Positions 1 through 12,011 of a stretch of DNA of 38,873 nt are shown here, piece by piece. The notes beneath the pieces are model-generated. The model ran no database searches. It had not been told where the DNA came from and saw only the letters and a list, made by a program, of their open reading frames with translations. Both the position numbers and the translations under genes were made by a program. This stretch comes from Diphasiastrum complanatum (taxonomy: Eukaryota; Streptophyta; Lycopodiopsida; Lycopodiales; Lycopodiaceae): positions 1 through 38,873 of the forward strand of contig MU835464.1 in NCBI GenBank assembly GCA_029204225.1, written 5' to 3'. The stretch's first letter is position 1, and every line of letters starts with the position of its first letter.

Positions 1-307
1 TTATAGCTGCTAGGGGTTCAATTAAGGAATTGTATAACTTTGAAGTTAGATATGACAAGATTACATATTCCTTACCATCTTTAAAATGCGGCCGGCAAGT
101 GTGTTTGGGCTAGAATCTGAAGGAATAAAGTTCAGTCTTGTGGAAATCAAGGTGTTGCATAATGATTGTTTTCAGAATTTTGTTTCTCATGATGCCTTTA
201 CACAAGCAGGTACGATACCAGTTTTTTATGAGTGTAGTTTTTTTGTGATATGTTTTTTGAAATTGTACTGTCTATTAGCTCAATTGGACTACTTTGTTGG
301 TGTGCAG
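1..307 (+). other. 5' flank of the PILS exons, upstream exons unresolved
   Basis: This stretch probably holds intron and perhaps a small upstream exon of the same gene. A 34-nt segment at 176-209 is bounded by TTTTCAG and GCAG|GTACG, which would suit an exon. Its translation does not match the expected family sequence convincingly in any phase, so it is not called as coding. Confidence 0.3.
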
Positions 308-1589
308 CTTCTTGCCATTGGAATAGGTGCAGCTCCACCTTTGAAGAGGCTTTTTTTTTCAGGATAATTCAGTATTTTACTTTGTAACTGACAGTTTGAA
401 TATCATGGGGGTATGGATCTTTCTTGTTTATGATCATCATGTTTCATGGACCTTGAAAGTTTTTTGTACTGACTGGCAATGAAGAACACCTTTGCCAGTG
501 TCTCAATTTAGACTACTCTGTGAATGTGATTTGTTCTATAACAGCCTCTATCTCTTGATGCACCCCATGAAAGTCATACCTAGTCTAGTACAGTTGATAT
601 ATTTAAAAAGTAGTCATTATGTACAACTAAGTTTTAGTTTGTATTGTTGTCGTTAGTTGCTTATATTATGTTATGAAAAAGACGTGTGCGCAACTACAGT
701 GTTTATGCAGCATTGTGCTTAGTTATCTACTTACGTACTTGTGAGTGCTTTCTAAGGCCTTTGACTATATCTATTTTGGTTCTGGTTGTGCACTTGTAGG
801 GCAGCTATGGTGCCATGCATCATGTTGGTCCTGGGGGGCAGCTTAGTGAAAGGTGTGAACATTGACTATCAACACTGATTGGAAAATCTAAACTTCTTTT
901 AGTTGTTAATTCTGTTTCCTCGCCTGACCACTTCTGTAACAGGTCCTGGCACCTCGGAGCTTGGACTACGAACAACAGTTGCTATTACATTTGTCAGGCT
1001 GTGTTTATCGCCGTTAATAGGACTGGGAGTAGTACTGATGGCAGATAAATTGAAGCTTCTTCCTCCAAATGATAAAATGTTTCGCTTTGTTCTTCTTTTG
1101 CAACATTCAATGCCTTCCTCAATACTTGCAGGTACTGGCTGTGTACAACAAAGTTTTTTGAGTTCTGATGATCTCACTGCACGGTCATTTGTAGTACGAG
1201 CTAGGAATTCAGGCTATCATGACACATTTAGTTGCTTGCTTCTTAGCTAACTCGCACTATTCCCAATGGAAACTAGTTCAATGGCATGCTGCAAATCAAA
1301 CTGTATTGGGGTTTCTTTCTAGTTCCGTATTGGTGCAGCAAGTGCTTTGTTTGCTTCTTCAGTCTTCACTCCTCTCCTGCAATTGGTTTCAACATCATAC
1401 GTTAGCCTTAAATTCTCTATGAAATCTCAGCCCTTCACTTGAACGTTATCTTCCTGTCTTTCAGGGGCGGTTGCAAGCCTCCAAGGCCATGCAGAAAGAG
1501 AAGCTTCAGCAATTCTGTTTTGGGAACACATCTTCTCCGTTGTGTCAATTGCCGGTTGGCTTGTATTGTACTTAAATGTACTTTCCTGA
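308..1589 (+). CDS. PILS: PIN-LIKES (PILS) auxin carrier, last four exons (partial)
   Basis: C-terminal part of a membrane transport protein of the PIN-LIKES/auxin efflux carrier family. In known members it is an ER-membrane protein that controls intracellular auxin. Exons seen: 308-410, 800-852, 943-1131 and 1465-1589, with GT-AG introns of 389, 90 and 333 bp. Recognisable family stretches are TDSLNIMG, MVPCIMLVLGG, KGPGTSELG, LLLQHSMPSSILAG, HAEREASAILFWEH and the terminal GWLVLYLNVLS before TGA at 1587-1589. The LLLQHSMP and FWEH blocks lie in the last membrane helices. Phases of exons 2-3-4 join correctly (G|GT at 852/943, G|GG at 1131/1465). Exon 1 does not: a 9-T run at 351-359 puts a TAA in frame, and the exon 1/2 junction is also one base long in a G run (406-410). 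Either this copy is a pseudogene or both are homopolymer assembly errors. The N-terminal half lies beyond the left edge or is not recognisable. Confidence 0.88.
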
Positions 1590-4500
1590 GGACGTTTCAT
1601 CCACTCAGTTTCTCTGATTATTGTATAACATGGATCGGGTAATAATTTGACAACGATCATTCATTCCTTCCACATGCATGGCAGTGTATGATAATCGACC
1701 GACATATATTTCTTCATTGAGAGATTTTACTTCTAGAATGACCATCCAGAGTTCTATTTTGGAAAGTGCTGGCTAGGAATTTGGAGTGGTTATCAATGGA
1801 GTCCAAGCCTCTACCATCATAGACCAGAGGATCTATGTTACTGGTTAGGTATCAGGGAAAGGATAAGCATGTTAATACCCTAGTTTTTGTCACTGATAAG
1901 AAGCCAAGTCCCTATCTGAATCAAAAAAGTAATCCAAACCGATTCTAGGAGTTGATTCTTAGTTCTCTCTCTACATCTTTTCACTTGAAAGCCTGCATGT
2001 TCTGTAGGTACATACGCTATTATACGCTTCAGGAAATTTAATTAGCCGAAATCTTTAAATTCACCATTGAAGGTCTCTTTTGCTGACATCAACTTTTGAC
2101 AATCTCTGGGCAATCGAAGTACAGCTGCTGGCTCTGTCAGCTGGCAATTAATGTTATGGATTATTGGGGTGATGGTACCTTACTTGTGGTATGTTATCTC
2201 TTGTACAAACAATATGTTTTAACAGATCCTTTGTATCCTGTTGTACATTTTGTTACGATTTAAAGTTAACGTATCTAGCAGCTCGAATGCAAAGATCTAC
2301 AAAGACAATTTAGCTCCAATCTACAGTGTTTTGATTTTTTTTAAGAACTTTTGCTAGTTTTCTGCCACAAAAAATTTCATGGGCATAATCTAACTGTAAA
2401 TAGGGGGCCAGTTTTTCTTCCCTGAAAGACAGGCAGCCCATAATCCTTTTTCACTGGAAGTAAAAAAGTCCCTTGAATATTTGTAGCTGCCCACTGAGCC
2501 ATAGTCTATAATCGGAAAGCTACATGCCCAGGAAGATTTTTTTACTGTGGGTAAACTTCTGACCAATGCCATAACATACGTTTTTGTAGTTTTTACAGCA
2601 CACCTTACAATTCTGTTGGGTGAAGTTTTGTAAGGGGAAAGGCCCCAGGGGTAAATAACTGCAGGTTTTTTGTTTTAACTTTTTTTTTTTTTTTTTTCTA
2701 TTTTTAGAAAGTTGACTTCCAAAAATAATAATCCGGATCTGTTCAACTTTCTAAAAATAGCAAATGCACCTTGCATTTTTGTAAGGTGATTCTTAAAATT
2801 TCTAAAAATAGTAAAGGTACTTACAAAAGGTGTAAGGTACTTTGCCAATAGTACAAAATTATGTTATTTAAGGCAACTTTTAAATGAACTCCAAAAAAAA
2901 CTGCAGGTCTTAAAGTTCACATTACTAAGCAAGAATGGTAAAGTGCCGAAAGAATATAAGGGTGATAAAGTATTTCTTCGAGTATGAAAGCATTATATCC
3001 AAGGGTTGTGCTACCCAAATTTGAGGCGAGGAAAAGTATAATCTGCACAATGAAGCTGGGATTGCTAGCAAGAAAAGAGTGGTTGGCTCGATTCAAGTTT
3101 TTCAGCTTCATGTGGCAGTTGTGTAAAGTGTGACGTGCAGACTATCAATTACGAATCTTGTATTCTTAGTTGAACATTCCCCAATTTGTAGTGTAATTGT
3201 TGCAAACGGGCAGCTACCAGCTCCTATTGCTCTCAAGGATTTTTGGATGATTAACTCATCATTTCGGTTTCACAGTCAAGATTCGAGAAAATTTTCACCT
3301 GGTCGAATTCAGAACATGCTAAGCTTATTCTATATAACTAATATTGAAAATCAACTTCAAAAGAAGTATCTGCTCTTTAAGAAAAAAAGGATTCTAAGGT
3401 GGATACATGCTTTGGAAATCCCACTCAATCTATAGATAACCAATATGTCCAAGCTTTAAATCATGGCAACTATGTCCTTGTGTTATTGTTCGAAAATGTA
3501 GAGCATTCAAAGTGGTTTTTAAGAGCTTATATTCTTATGCATTGACTGTAGCTTTTTACAGATGAATTTGACTTGTGAATAACAAATGATAAATTTGACA
3601 ATCATTGAGCATTTCACCAAGCCATAATTGACTGCATGGAAGTCATGTTAATTTTGTAGGTTGTAGTTGGATTGGTTGTTGCACTTGATTATGAGAATCC
3701 ATACTTGAGTCCATACAAAAAAATGTAGGTAAGTTTAGACCTCATTCGATTCTTATGTATGAATAATACCAATACCTCTTTGACATTTTTTGTCCCATGA
3801 GTGATGGTTTCCACTTGTCATCCCAGATCTGGAACTTTCTTGAATGCGATATTTTGAGAACTTTTTTTGGTCAGATACATGTATTGTTGTGACTGTCTTG
3901 GCCATTAACATAAAGATAACGAAGGGGCTATTGATATTTAAATTTGCTGAAGATTGAAGGCTTTTCTACATGCAACAAGTTTCTAGTTATAGTTGTCATT
4001 TGTCATTTTAGACCTAGGAGTGATTATCATGTCATGCCAAACGGTTTTAGGTTGTAATGAGAAAAAGGCTTAGATCTGGGACCAATTTTGGGTTAAAGGC
4101 TACTAATCTAGATTTTGTTTCACCACAGTTTCACGTCCTATTTTTTATGGACCTTAGATGATGGCTGTTGCTGACCTGGAATATTTAAAAGCATTCTATT
4201 TGAAATGGTGTCCCTAGGCAGTTATAGAAATAAGAACCAAAAGCTTCAATCACATAATTTAATCACTATCTAGATATTTGCAACAATTATCAATTGGGAT
4301 TAGAGCCTATCATATTACACTCGGTAATGGATTCAGAGTTTGGGAAGAACGCGTTCTACTTTCAAGGTGGAGTTTGGGATCTAAATATAACAAGCTAGGT
4401 ATGTCTTGTGCTTATGCCTATGCCTATGAAAGTGCTTACAATACCAAGAGATACTTCATTCATTCCAGGAAGTGAGAGAATAAGCATGAACATTACATAA

Positions 4501-5340
4501 ACTGCTATGGAGACGAAAGGTCATTGTATTATTCAATGTAGAGATGATTATAAACCATTGCCAATAGCAAGATTCATCCTCAAACTAGAGCTTTGCTGGC
4601 TCTTGTTCGATTGCAGGGGCACAAACCACTCTCAATTTACAAATGAAAAAGATCTTAAAAATGATGTCATCATGGCTTAGGTAGCTACTGTTAACTTGTG
4701 ACTATGCTACTCAGTTGACTTTAAGTCCTCTGAATTTCTTACACCCGTGTTAGGCCCTTTACAATGGATTTGTGACTCAGACTATTAATATTTTATCGGT
4801 CAAATTGCTCATGACGTAACCTTAAACCCTATAAAATAAAGAAGTGATATGAAGCTCTGATTAAAACCTCACAAACCTAGAGAACATTCACAAGATGTGC
4901 AGAAGAGATAGGTGAATGCAACTATACTAATAAAGCAATAAAGAACAATCATGAACAATGGTAATCTATGTGAGTAATACAATAGTCTGAAGTGCTAAAT
5001 TGATGCTACATGCGCCTGAATACAAGTGAAGCAACTAATCAATTATCCCAATGTCATAATTATATCAGCATTTTTTGCCATATGACAATGGAGACATTGT
5101 CTTCTGGAGGATGGAGAGTTACAATCATATTATCAATAGCCCTTTTGGCCTTGGATTCCCATGTTATTATTTGGCGCTGGGACATAACATTTGGGTACTT
5201 GTCAAAATCTATTTCAATGTTCTGGGGTCAAGAACAGACTTCAATCTTCTATACATGTCTTTTTTATTTTCTGGGATTTTGAGTATTTACAGCTTCAGGA
5301 TGTTCATTACATAGTGGGTTTCCCCTTGAGCTTTGAAATC
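1590..5340. other. non-coding region downstream of PILS
   Basis: It begins with the 3' UTR of the PILS gene, whose polyadenylation site cannot be placed confidently. The remaining AT-rich sequence shows only short chance reading frames with no recognisable domain. Apart from a poly-T run near 2681-2697 and the inverted repeat that follows it, no gene, RNA gene or transposon protein is visible. Confidence 0.6.
2698..2760. repeat. perfect 18-bp inverted repeat (stem-loop)
   Basis: CTATTTTTAGAAAGTTGA at 2698-2715 is the exact reverse complement of 2743-2760, leaving a 27-nt loop. It lies directly after a poly-T run. A related stretch (TTCTAAAAATAG) recurs about 50 bp further on. It may be the remains of a small MITE, but no terminal repeats or target duplications were found. 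Confidence 0.75.
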
Positions 5341-5349
5341 CAACAAAAT

Positions 5350-6430
5350 CAAGACACTTCTATCAACAAGTATAGGGCTAGGCTTTTTGTAAAGGATATG
5401 CTCAAGTCAAGGGTCTAGATTATGATGAAACATTTGCACCTATGGCAAATATGACTCACCATCAGAATTTTGATTACATTAGCATCATCTTTAAATTGGT
5501 TCATGTATATGGATGTGACTAATGCATTTCTCAATGGCCATCTTGAGGAGGATATCTACACACACCATCTCGAGGGATTCATCATGCAAGGCTGAAAAGA
5601 CAAGGCTTGTCTACTCTTCAAAAGCTTGTATGGTTTCAAACAAGCTCCAAGATCTTGGTTTCTCGACTTGATTTATTTTTTCTCTTACTGGATTTCGCTC
5701 TTAGTGAGTACGATCCATCTTTGTAGCTCAAGTTTATCGATAGTGGTGTGATCATCTTTGTACTTTATGTAGTTAGCATATTTTTCTATGGAAACAATGT
5801 CAAGCTCATTGATGAGGCTAAGCTAGCATTAGAAAAAGAGTTCAAAATGCAAGTATGCTACGTTGGTTCTTGAAAGATTAAATATGGATAAGTGCAAGAG
5901 CATTGACACTCCTATGGAGCACCATGTAAGAGATCCCATAGATGGTGATGAAAGATCCTTCGAGGATATCACACTCTATAGAAGTCTCATAGGCTCATTG
6001 ATTTGGCTCACCATTAGTAGACCTGATCTAAGCCTTTGTGTTAATAGGTTGAGTCAATTCATACAATCTCCCTTGATCCATCATTGGAAATTGACCAAGA
6101 GAGTGCTTTGGCATATTTCTAGCACTCTAGATTTTGGCATCCCCTGTATTGATGGGATCACATTTGCTTGATTGGATTTTCAAATTCAAATTTTATAGGT
6201 GACAAGATTGATAGAAAGTCCACAAGTGCATTTGCAATATTTCTTGGAGAACGAGTCATATCTTGGCTCTCAAAGAAGCAGGACACTTTCTCACTTTCAT
6301 CAACTAAAGCCGAGTATAAAGCACTCACCACTACAACCAAGGAAATCCTTTGGATAAGCGACTTTTGGTGGAGTTGAAGAGCATCAAATCTGAAAATACT
6401 CCCATTATTCTATGTGACAACATTTGAGCT
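5350..6430 (+). pseudogene. copia-1: Ty1/copia reverse transcriptase-RNase H remnant
   Basis: Decayed pol segment of a Ty1/copia retrotransposon. Reading across several frames shows the order expected for copia reverse transcriptase: KYRARL, the LDYDETFAPM block, DVTNAFLNGHLEEDIY, LLFKSLYGFKQAPRSW, then DERSFEDITLYRSLIGSLIW, SRPDLS, HHWKLTKR and an RNase H part with GFSNSNF, ISWLSKKQ and LSSTKAEYKAL. The active-site YVDD position reads YVVS near 5768-5779, so both catalytic aspartates are lost. Stops and frameshifts occur throughout (TGA near 5594, frame changes near 5850 and 6170). Sequence between about 5845 and 5865 is deleted relative to copia-5, which belongs to the same family (shared DERSFEDITLYRSLIG). 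No gag, protease or integrase lies upstream and no LTR pair was found. It is non-functional. Confidence 0.9.
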
Positions 6431-7158
6431 CAAGGGGTAGCCCTCTTTTAAGGAATGTGAAAGTAAATGCATTGGCTTCACAGAGTTCATCCATAAACAT
6501 ACATGCTCGTATGAGTAATGCTAGAATTTCCCTTGCTATTATAGCGATGATGGTCATAGCACAAGATGAAGACCATCCTTAGCAAGTCCACTACCATGGC
6601 TATGGTAATATATTTAGTCATAATGTTGACATTTGATTATTGTAGTTTCTTCAATGTGTGTAGGATAAAGTTCTTTCTCAACTTCTTAATGGAGTTTGAG
6701 GATACCTGGCCAAGGTCATGGGATCTTAACACCATGAAGTCCACCAAGGGGCATGACTTCCTCTAGTGTAAAGACCAAATCAAAGAGGGTTCAAAGTCCC
6801 ATAAAGTCCACCAGGGGCAGGACTTTCTCCTACTCAGAGACAGCAGACTGAATTTTCCTACTTGTTTTATTTTCAGCAAGCATTTGATTGGCTTATGCTA
6901 GTAAATGTGTAAAAGATACAATCTGAAGTGAAACTCTGAGTAGGCTTCATGGGTCCTGTACAATAGGGTAAGCTCCCACTCCCATAATTCAAGCCTTTTT
7001 TGGCCCATCAAAAGGGCCGTTAACTGGGAGAAAGATTCTAACTTGAAATTTTACTCTAGGATAGAATTTTTTCTTTGAAGTTTTGGGTTTATAAGCCTTC
7101 CGACATTTCCTGGGCCTAGCGTAGATGATTGCCAGCGCAGATGCTTGCTTGGGGGTTT
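6431..7158. other. non-coding region after copia-1
   Basis: No recognisable gene. A short direct repeat is present: AAGTCCACCAAGGGGCATGA at about 6736-6755 and a close copy at about 6804-6823, followed in both by a CTTTCTCCT-like stretch. This could be remains of an LTR of copia-1, but no boundary can be drawn. Confidence 0.4.
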
Positions 7159-7360
7159 GGGCAACCATCTGTGCCGGCGCAGATGGTTGCCTATGGCGGC
7201 CAAGCAACCATTAACACGGCTTATCTTAGTGGTTTGACACTCTACTAGTTGGACAAATCATTGGCTTCCAATTGTCTTGAGGGTTGGGATGCCAGTTTTT
7301 TGCTTAAAAAAATGGTTGCTTGAGCACCTGGGCAACCATAGCGCCCAAGCAACCATTAAC
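7159..7360. repeat. cluster of palindromes built on GCAACCAT
   Basis: A 30-bp near-perfect palindrome lies at 7161-7190: arms GCAACCATCTG and CAGATGGTTGC are exact, and only two of the eight central bases break the symmetry. A second inverted repeat pairs ATGGTTGCTTG (7312-7322) with CAAGCAACCAT (7346-7356). The motif CCAAGCAACCATTAAC occurs at about 7200-7215 and 7345-7360, so the block is also partly a direct duplication. The first copy carries about 25 bp of extra palindromic sequence absent from the second. The region is more GC-rich than its surroundings. Confidence 0.75.
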
Positions 7361-8254
7361 GGCAAAATGGATGGTGGAAGTGGAGATGATGGACGACGGA
7401 TCTGGTTGGTAGAAGCAGTCGCAGCTGGAGTGGAAACAGAATCCACACATGCTAGTAGACCAGTGGAATCGACACAGGCTGCTTTTAGAGACAAAAAATA
7501 GAGAGCAGTATACAAAAAAATTGCAAACATGAGGGCGAGACTAAGCAGGATCATATTAATAGCCTGGGAGTTACAACCAAAGTACAGAGGGGGCAATGGA
7601 TACAAAGACGAGATAGCTACAATTCTTCATTCATCAACCCAGGAAAAAATTGATGGTGAACATGAATAGATGGTAGTAAAGTAGAGAATTTAGTAGGAAA
7701 AAGATAGCAAAAGCAAGAAATAACACTTAAATTTAATGAAAAATGGAATAAAGTAATTAATGAAACGGTACAAAATGGAAAATATAAGATCACTGCTAAG
7801 TAGAAGAAGAAGATGCAGAGAGGAAGCAAGCAGAAGAAGAAAACATTAGTACATCCAATGATACAAAACCATTAGAAAGAAAAGCAAAATGAATTATAGC
7901 TTGTTCAATTAGCACTAACTAGACCTTTGTATGCCCATCTATTAACTTCGACGTATTTAGCACCTTCAAAGATAAATGGTAAAGCAAAGAAAGCAAGGTA
8001 AGACGATGGACAGCGTGCAGCCATTAATGGATCTGTGGATTGACTGCTGGGTGACATGGCAACCATCCTAATCAAAACAGATCAGCAAAATGGATCGCAC
8101 CTTGTTTGAAGATCGTAGGAACAATTTGATCTTGGCTAGTCTCTAGCAAGGCGATGGACAAGTGTGCACTAACAGAATTTCTAGCACGGCCTGTTTCTAG
8201 CAAGGGCCAAGGCGATGGATAAGTGCAATGTAACATTCATGCACGACCGAAAGC

Positions 8255-8296
<42 letters not shown>

Positions 8297-10448
8297 ACCC
8301 TAAATTCAAAAATCCCACCACCTAGGCCACTAACATGTCTCTAGAGCACCCATTACTAGGTTAATAGGTTCTAGACACTAGCTCGCTGGTGTCTGTTGGG
8401 CTCTCTACAATCATCACGTTGCCCCATCATCACTAGCTCCTAATCATTCTTGGCAACCATTTTTGAAGATTTTGCTACGGAGAGTCCAAGCAACCTGATC
8501 AACACCTTGAACGAGAAATTTGTTACTTGCTTCTTACTTGCTTTGGTTACTCTTACTTGCTCGAGTTACTTGCTTCATAACTTTGGAAAAAAACTAAAAA
8601 AAGTTAAACCAAATTGTAGTACCTTATTCCTGCCTTCTTGTTTCAATTGTTAGGGCATCTGTCTATTGCATTCAGGATTTGCTAACATTAATACATGATC
8701 TACATAGGTAATTTTTCCCATGTATGTGAAACACTGACCATCTACTTAAAGACTATAATTGAACAAAACTAGCACTCCTAATTGATCACACTTCTACATG
8801 AAACATATACAATGATTTGAACTAATTTGCATAATAGTTGCATGTTGAGAGCACTATTGAAATCTAAATGTCTCCCCAGTGATCTTTGAGTGTTAACTCA
8901 AGAAATGAGTAGTAACCATATTAGTGCTGACCATTTACATGACTCATAAAAGTTTTTCCTTGACAATCTAGAGCTTCTTGAGATTGGCTTTCACGAGTGA
9001 GTAGTTCTTGAAAATAATCATATGAGTGAGATTTTTGAGAACGGTATCTTGTGATGAGAGGTTGATGGGGTGATGAATTTATATGCGAGAGAGACAATAG
9101 AGGGTAATAAGAAGGAAGATAAGCCTACGAGCAGATGAGAGAGAAATACCATGAAAATTTATTTAATTGGTTGTGAAGGGCTATTACTATAGGTATACAT
9201 TTATACTAAAAATGGTTTGATTTGTGAAATGTGCATGTTGACTTGGACTTCAAGAGAGTTACCATGTGCGTGTTGAGTGCTCATTACATAGGTAAGTGTA
9301 TTTCTAACTTGAATTGGTAAGTGCATTTCTGAGTATCTAACTTGAACCTAGTTCTCACCATGTTCTTACTAGCATTACCAAAATAAAATATGTAAAGCCA
9401 GGATGATTACTAATTGCTAGTGTGATGATCCTGTAACTCAAACTAGGTTCAAATTGTGGAGGATGCTTTAAAAAATAACCCAAAGTACAATAGCAACAAA
9501 TAATTCCACAAATATCTCCCACCATTGTCAATTTCAGTATACCAGTAAGAAAAAAGTTGCAAAGATTGGCAAGGGAACGACATGCTTAAAAAGCTTGTAA
9601 CCAAAATCATGACACACCAATGTACAAGCGAGCTACCAAGGCACTATGATGGGTTTGTGATATTTGAATTTCCCCCTACGTTTGAAAAAACCACATGAAT
9701 GAACACAATGGAACATACGTATGATGGGGACATGTATGGACGAAACCAGTGACCACTAATATTGCTTTTGATGGAGTTGTCAAGATCAGCTAATGTGTAG
9801 GCCAGCTTGACTGCCCAAGAAAAAAAAGCCCATAGTATGTAAACGCTAGTAGGAGAAATCAATCTTTCCTCAAAGGACACCTAAAAAAAGATGTGAATAT
9901 GGGCTTATGGCCGATAAAATGGGCACACTATGCCTTCTGCCAAAAGCCAGTTATTTGCACGAGCACATGTTCTTGCACTATGTACTACGTGATACCCAAA
10001 GATACCAATTTTAGCAGGCTAATGATCCGCACAAGTAGACACTGACATAGTGTGCAGCCAGAACCTCCAAGGAGAGAATCGAGAAAGTGAGGGATATGGT
10101 TGAAAAGGTGATAGCTGCCGACAATTCATCTAACCCTAGAAAAACTCAAATGAACATTGCAAAGGAATTGATAACTTCCTTGATGATCAAGCCCAACAAA
10201 GGCCACACTTAACTCATTGGCAACGTCGAACTCACCAGCATTCTTGATGAGATAGCACCTCTAGTGGAAACTCATAGGTAAGGCCTTCTAGCCCTAGTGC
10301 AAGATGTACTTGCCATGCATATGTATCCAATTCCTAATTGTGTAATCCTTGTTCCTTGTTTTCATAGACTACGAGAATGATCACCAACGTCGAGAGTACC
10401 AATTCATGAGGAGATTCACTAGATAGCATCCTATTTCTGAAGAAAAAT
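7361..10448. other. non-coding region
   Basis: Besides the (TG)n run there is nothing recognisable. Reading frames are short and of low-complexity composition. Two stretches (about 8890-9120 and 9240-9360) contain repeated GAGTG/TGAGAG words but no defined unit. The segment 10080-10210 reads briefly as a charged helix-like peptide and may belong to the unrecognised block that follows. Confidence 0.5.
8256..8293. repeat. (TG)19 microsatellite
   Basis: An uninterrupted run of TG dinucleotides, 38 bp long, between AAGCT and AGGACCC. Confidence 0.97.
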
Positions 10449-12011
10449 TTGATGTACAACTTCTTCCAAGGAAGCAAATTTTCGAGGCAAGGTCTGCAAA
10501 AAGATCGATGCTACGTATTCAAGATGTCAACACAAGGCCCTGCTTCCAGTGTTGATTTTGTGAATAGATTGAGAAGAGTCGGCAATGAGGACATAAAGAA
10601 TGCGCGGATGCAGCACATGAGGAGAGTGTTTGGATGGACCAGAATGGCATGTCACGTCTATGACCCCAGGTCACACATAGGAATATGAGTTCGTTTGGAA
10701 TTATCCTTGGAACTTTTAATATGTTTTATATCATATGTTCCTAATATTTGTTATTGCAGCATAAAAAAATTGCTCAACGATTTGGGGATCCAAAGGCAGA
10801 TTTTCATGGTTTCATGGCCGATGAAGTGCATGCCAAGTGGAGGGGGAGGGCAATGTGCACAGTCTTCAACAAGGGACAATGAAATGGTTGGGCACGAATG
10901 ATCCTACTTGTTTCATTAGGAACAAAGCCAACACATCCACACACCAAAGTTCATGCATTGAGACTCCCAGAAATAGCATAAGGAGATGTGTGAAAAATGG
11001 AGGCTAGCTGGATCTATAGAGGAGGCACTTGTCGAATCTAGAGAGGAGGCACTTGCTGAATGTAGAATAATTCGACAATGGTGGCATATTGGCAATGTCA
11101 AAGACTATGACCTTCCATCAATGGATAGTTGGATGAGTTGATGGAATAACTGCATCTCCCATTGGGGAGAATACATTATTGTAGGTAGTGCTATACATTT
11201 TAGGTGAAAGTTGCACGTGGTCCATGTATAGAAAAAAATAACCCTAAACAAATATCTTGTCTTATTTAGGTCTTGGATGCCATAAAAGGGGCAAACACAC
11301 CGCACACAAACTTGTCAGAGTCCAAGCATGGCAGCTGGTTAGTTGGCGAGGAAAGCAGAAAGTTGATTTCTATGTGCAATGCATGTGTGTCTGACATGGC
11401 AAATGTTGTGCTACAGAGCACCAAGCAGCATGCATACTTACTTGGCCGACATATTGGAGAGGGCCCAAGCTTAAAGAATCTTACAATTAGAAGTACCTCT
11501 AGAAATCCATATAAATCCACAATGGTCATGAGAACTGTGAATGAGGCAATGAGTGAAACACAAATGCATTGACAACCACCAATTCTGGGAGGAGACAAAG
11601 AGACTATTCACAAGAAGAGAACTCCTACGGTTGTCATTGAAGAGGATGAAAAAGGCATCCATAGGCCATAGTTCAATGTACACAACAACGTAGACCGCAA
11701 AAACAAGGGGCATCCCAAGAAGATCCAATTTTTGTTCCACCACACCTGATGCACAATACCCTGACAAGAACAAACACCACTCTAATAAGTCATGCCTAGC
11801 CAATGGGGACGTTTTGGTGGAGCGTCAAATTTATAATGCTTTTTGGGAAATCCTTTTTGAACAGCTGCGTGAAGTGCCTTGGTTGGATACAAGGCCAAGG
11901 AAAATGTGGACGCATGATACCGAACTCTTCAAAAGGAACTCTTGCCCCCTACTTTTATGGGGCGAGAAGACATACAAATGGAATCACGCAACAAATGATG
12001 TGGTTCTATAA
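10449..12011 (+). pseudogene. unrecognised coding-like block, possibly a decayed transposon or host gene
   Basis: Three plus-strand stretches have the composition of real protein. 10449-10688 contains NRLRRVGNEDIKNAR. 10763-10900 reads as FGDPKADFHGFMADEVHAKW in one frame. 11273-11572 contains HTNLSESKHGSWLVGEESRK and a run ending VMRTVNEAMSETQMH. They lie in the same order and strand, separated by stops and possible introns. A NLSES-HASW-like phrase followed by a long helical stretch is reminiscent of some Mutator-like transposases, but no DDE motif, zinc finger or terminal repeat was found, so no function is assigned. A 24-bp tandem duplication lies between the second and third stretch. A further stretch at 11814-12011 (EQLREVPWLDTRPRKMW) could be part of the same gene. 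It may equally be a degraded host gene. Confidence 0.3.
11013..11060 (+). repeat. 24-bp tandem duplication, eight codons long
   Basis: TCTATAGAGGAGGCACTTGT plus GAA at 11013-11036 is followed directly by a second 24-nt copy at 11037-11060 with three mismatches. In one frame the units read as acidic helix-like octapeptides (EEALVES, EEALAEC). Sitting inside the unrecognised coding-like block, it looks like a small in-frame expansion in a once-coding sequence. Confidence 0.7.

Noticed and set aside
3130-3435. 101-codon plus-strand ORF downstream of PILS
   Set aside because: No domain, low-complexity lysine-rich end and no homology that I recognise; treated as a chance frame.
11266-11803. Two 110-codon minus-strand ORFs
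   Set aside because: They lie opposite a more protein-like plus-strand stretch (11273-11572) and look like its shadows.
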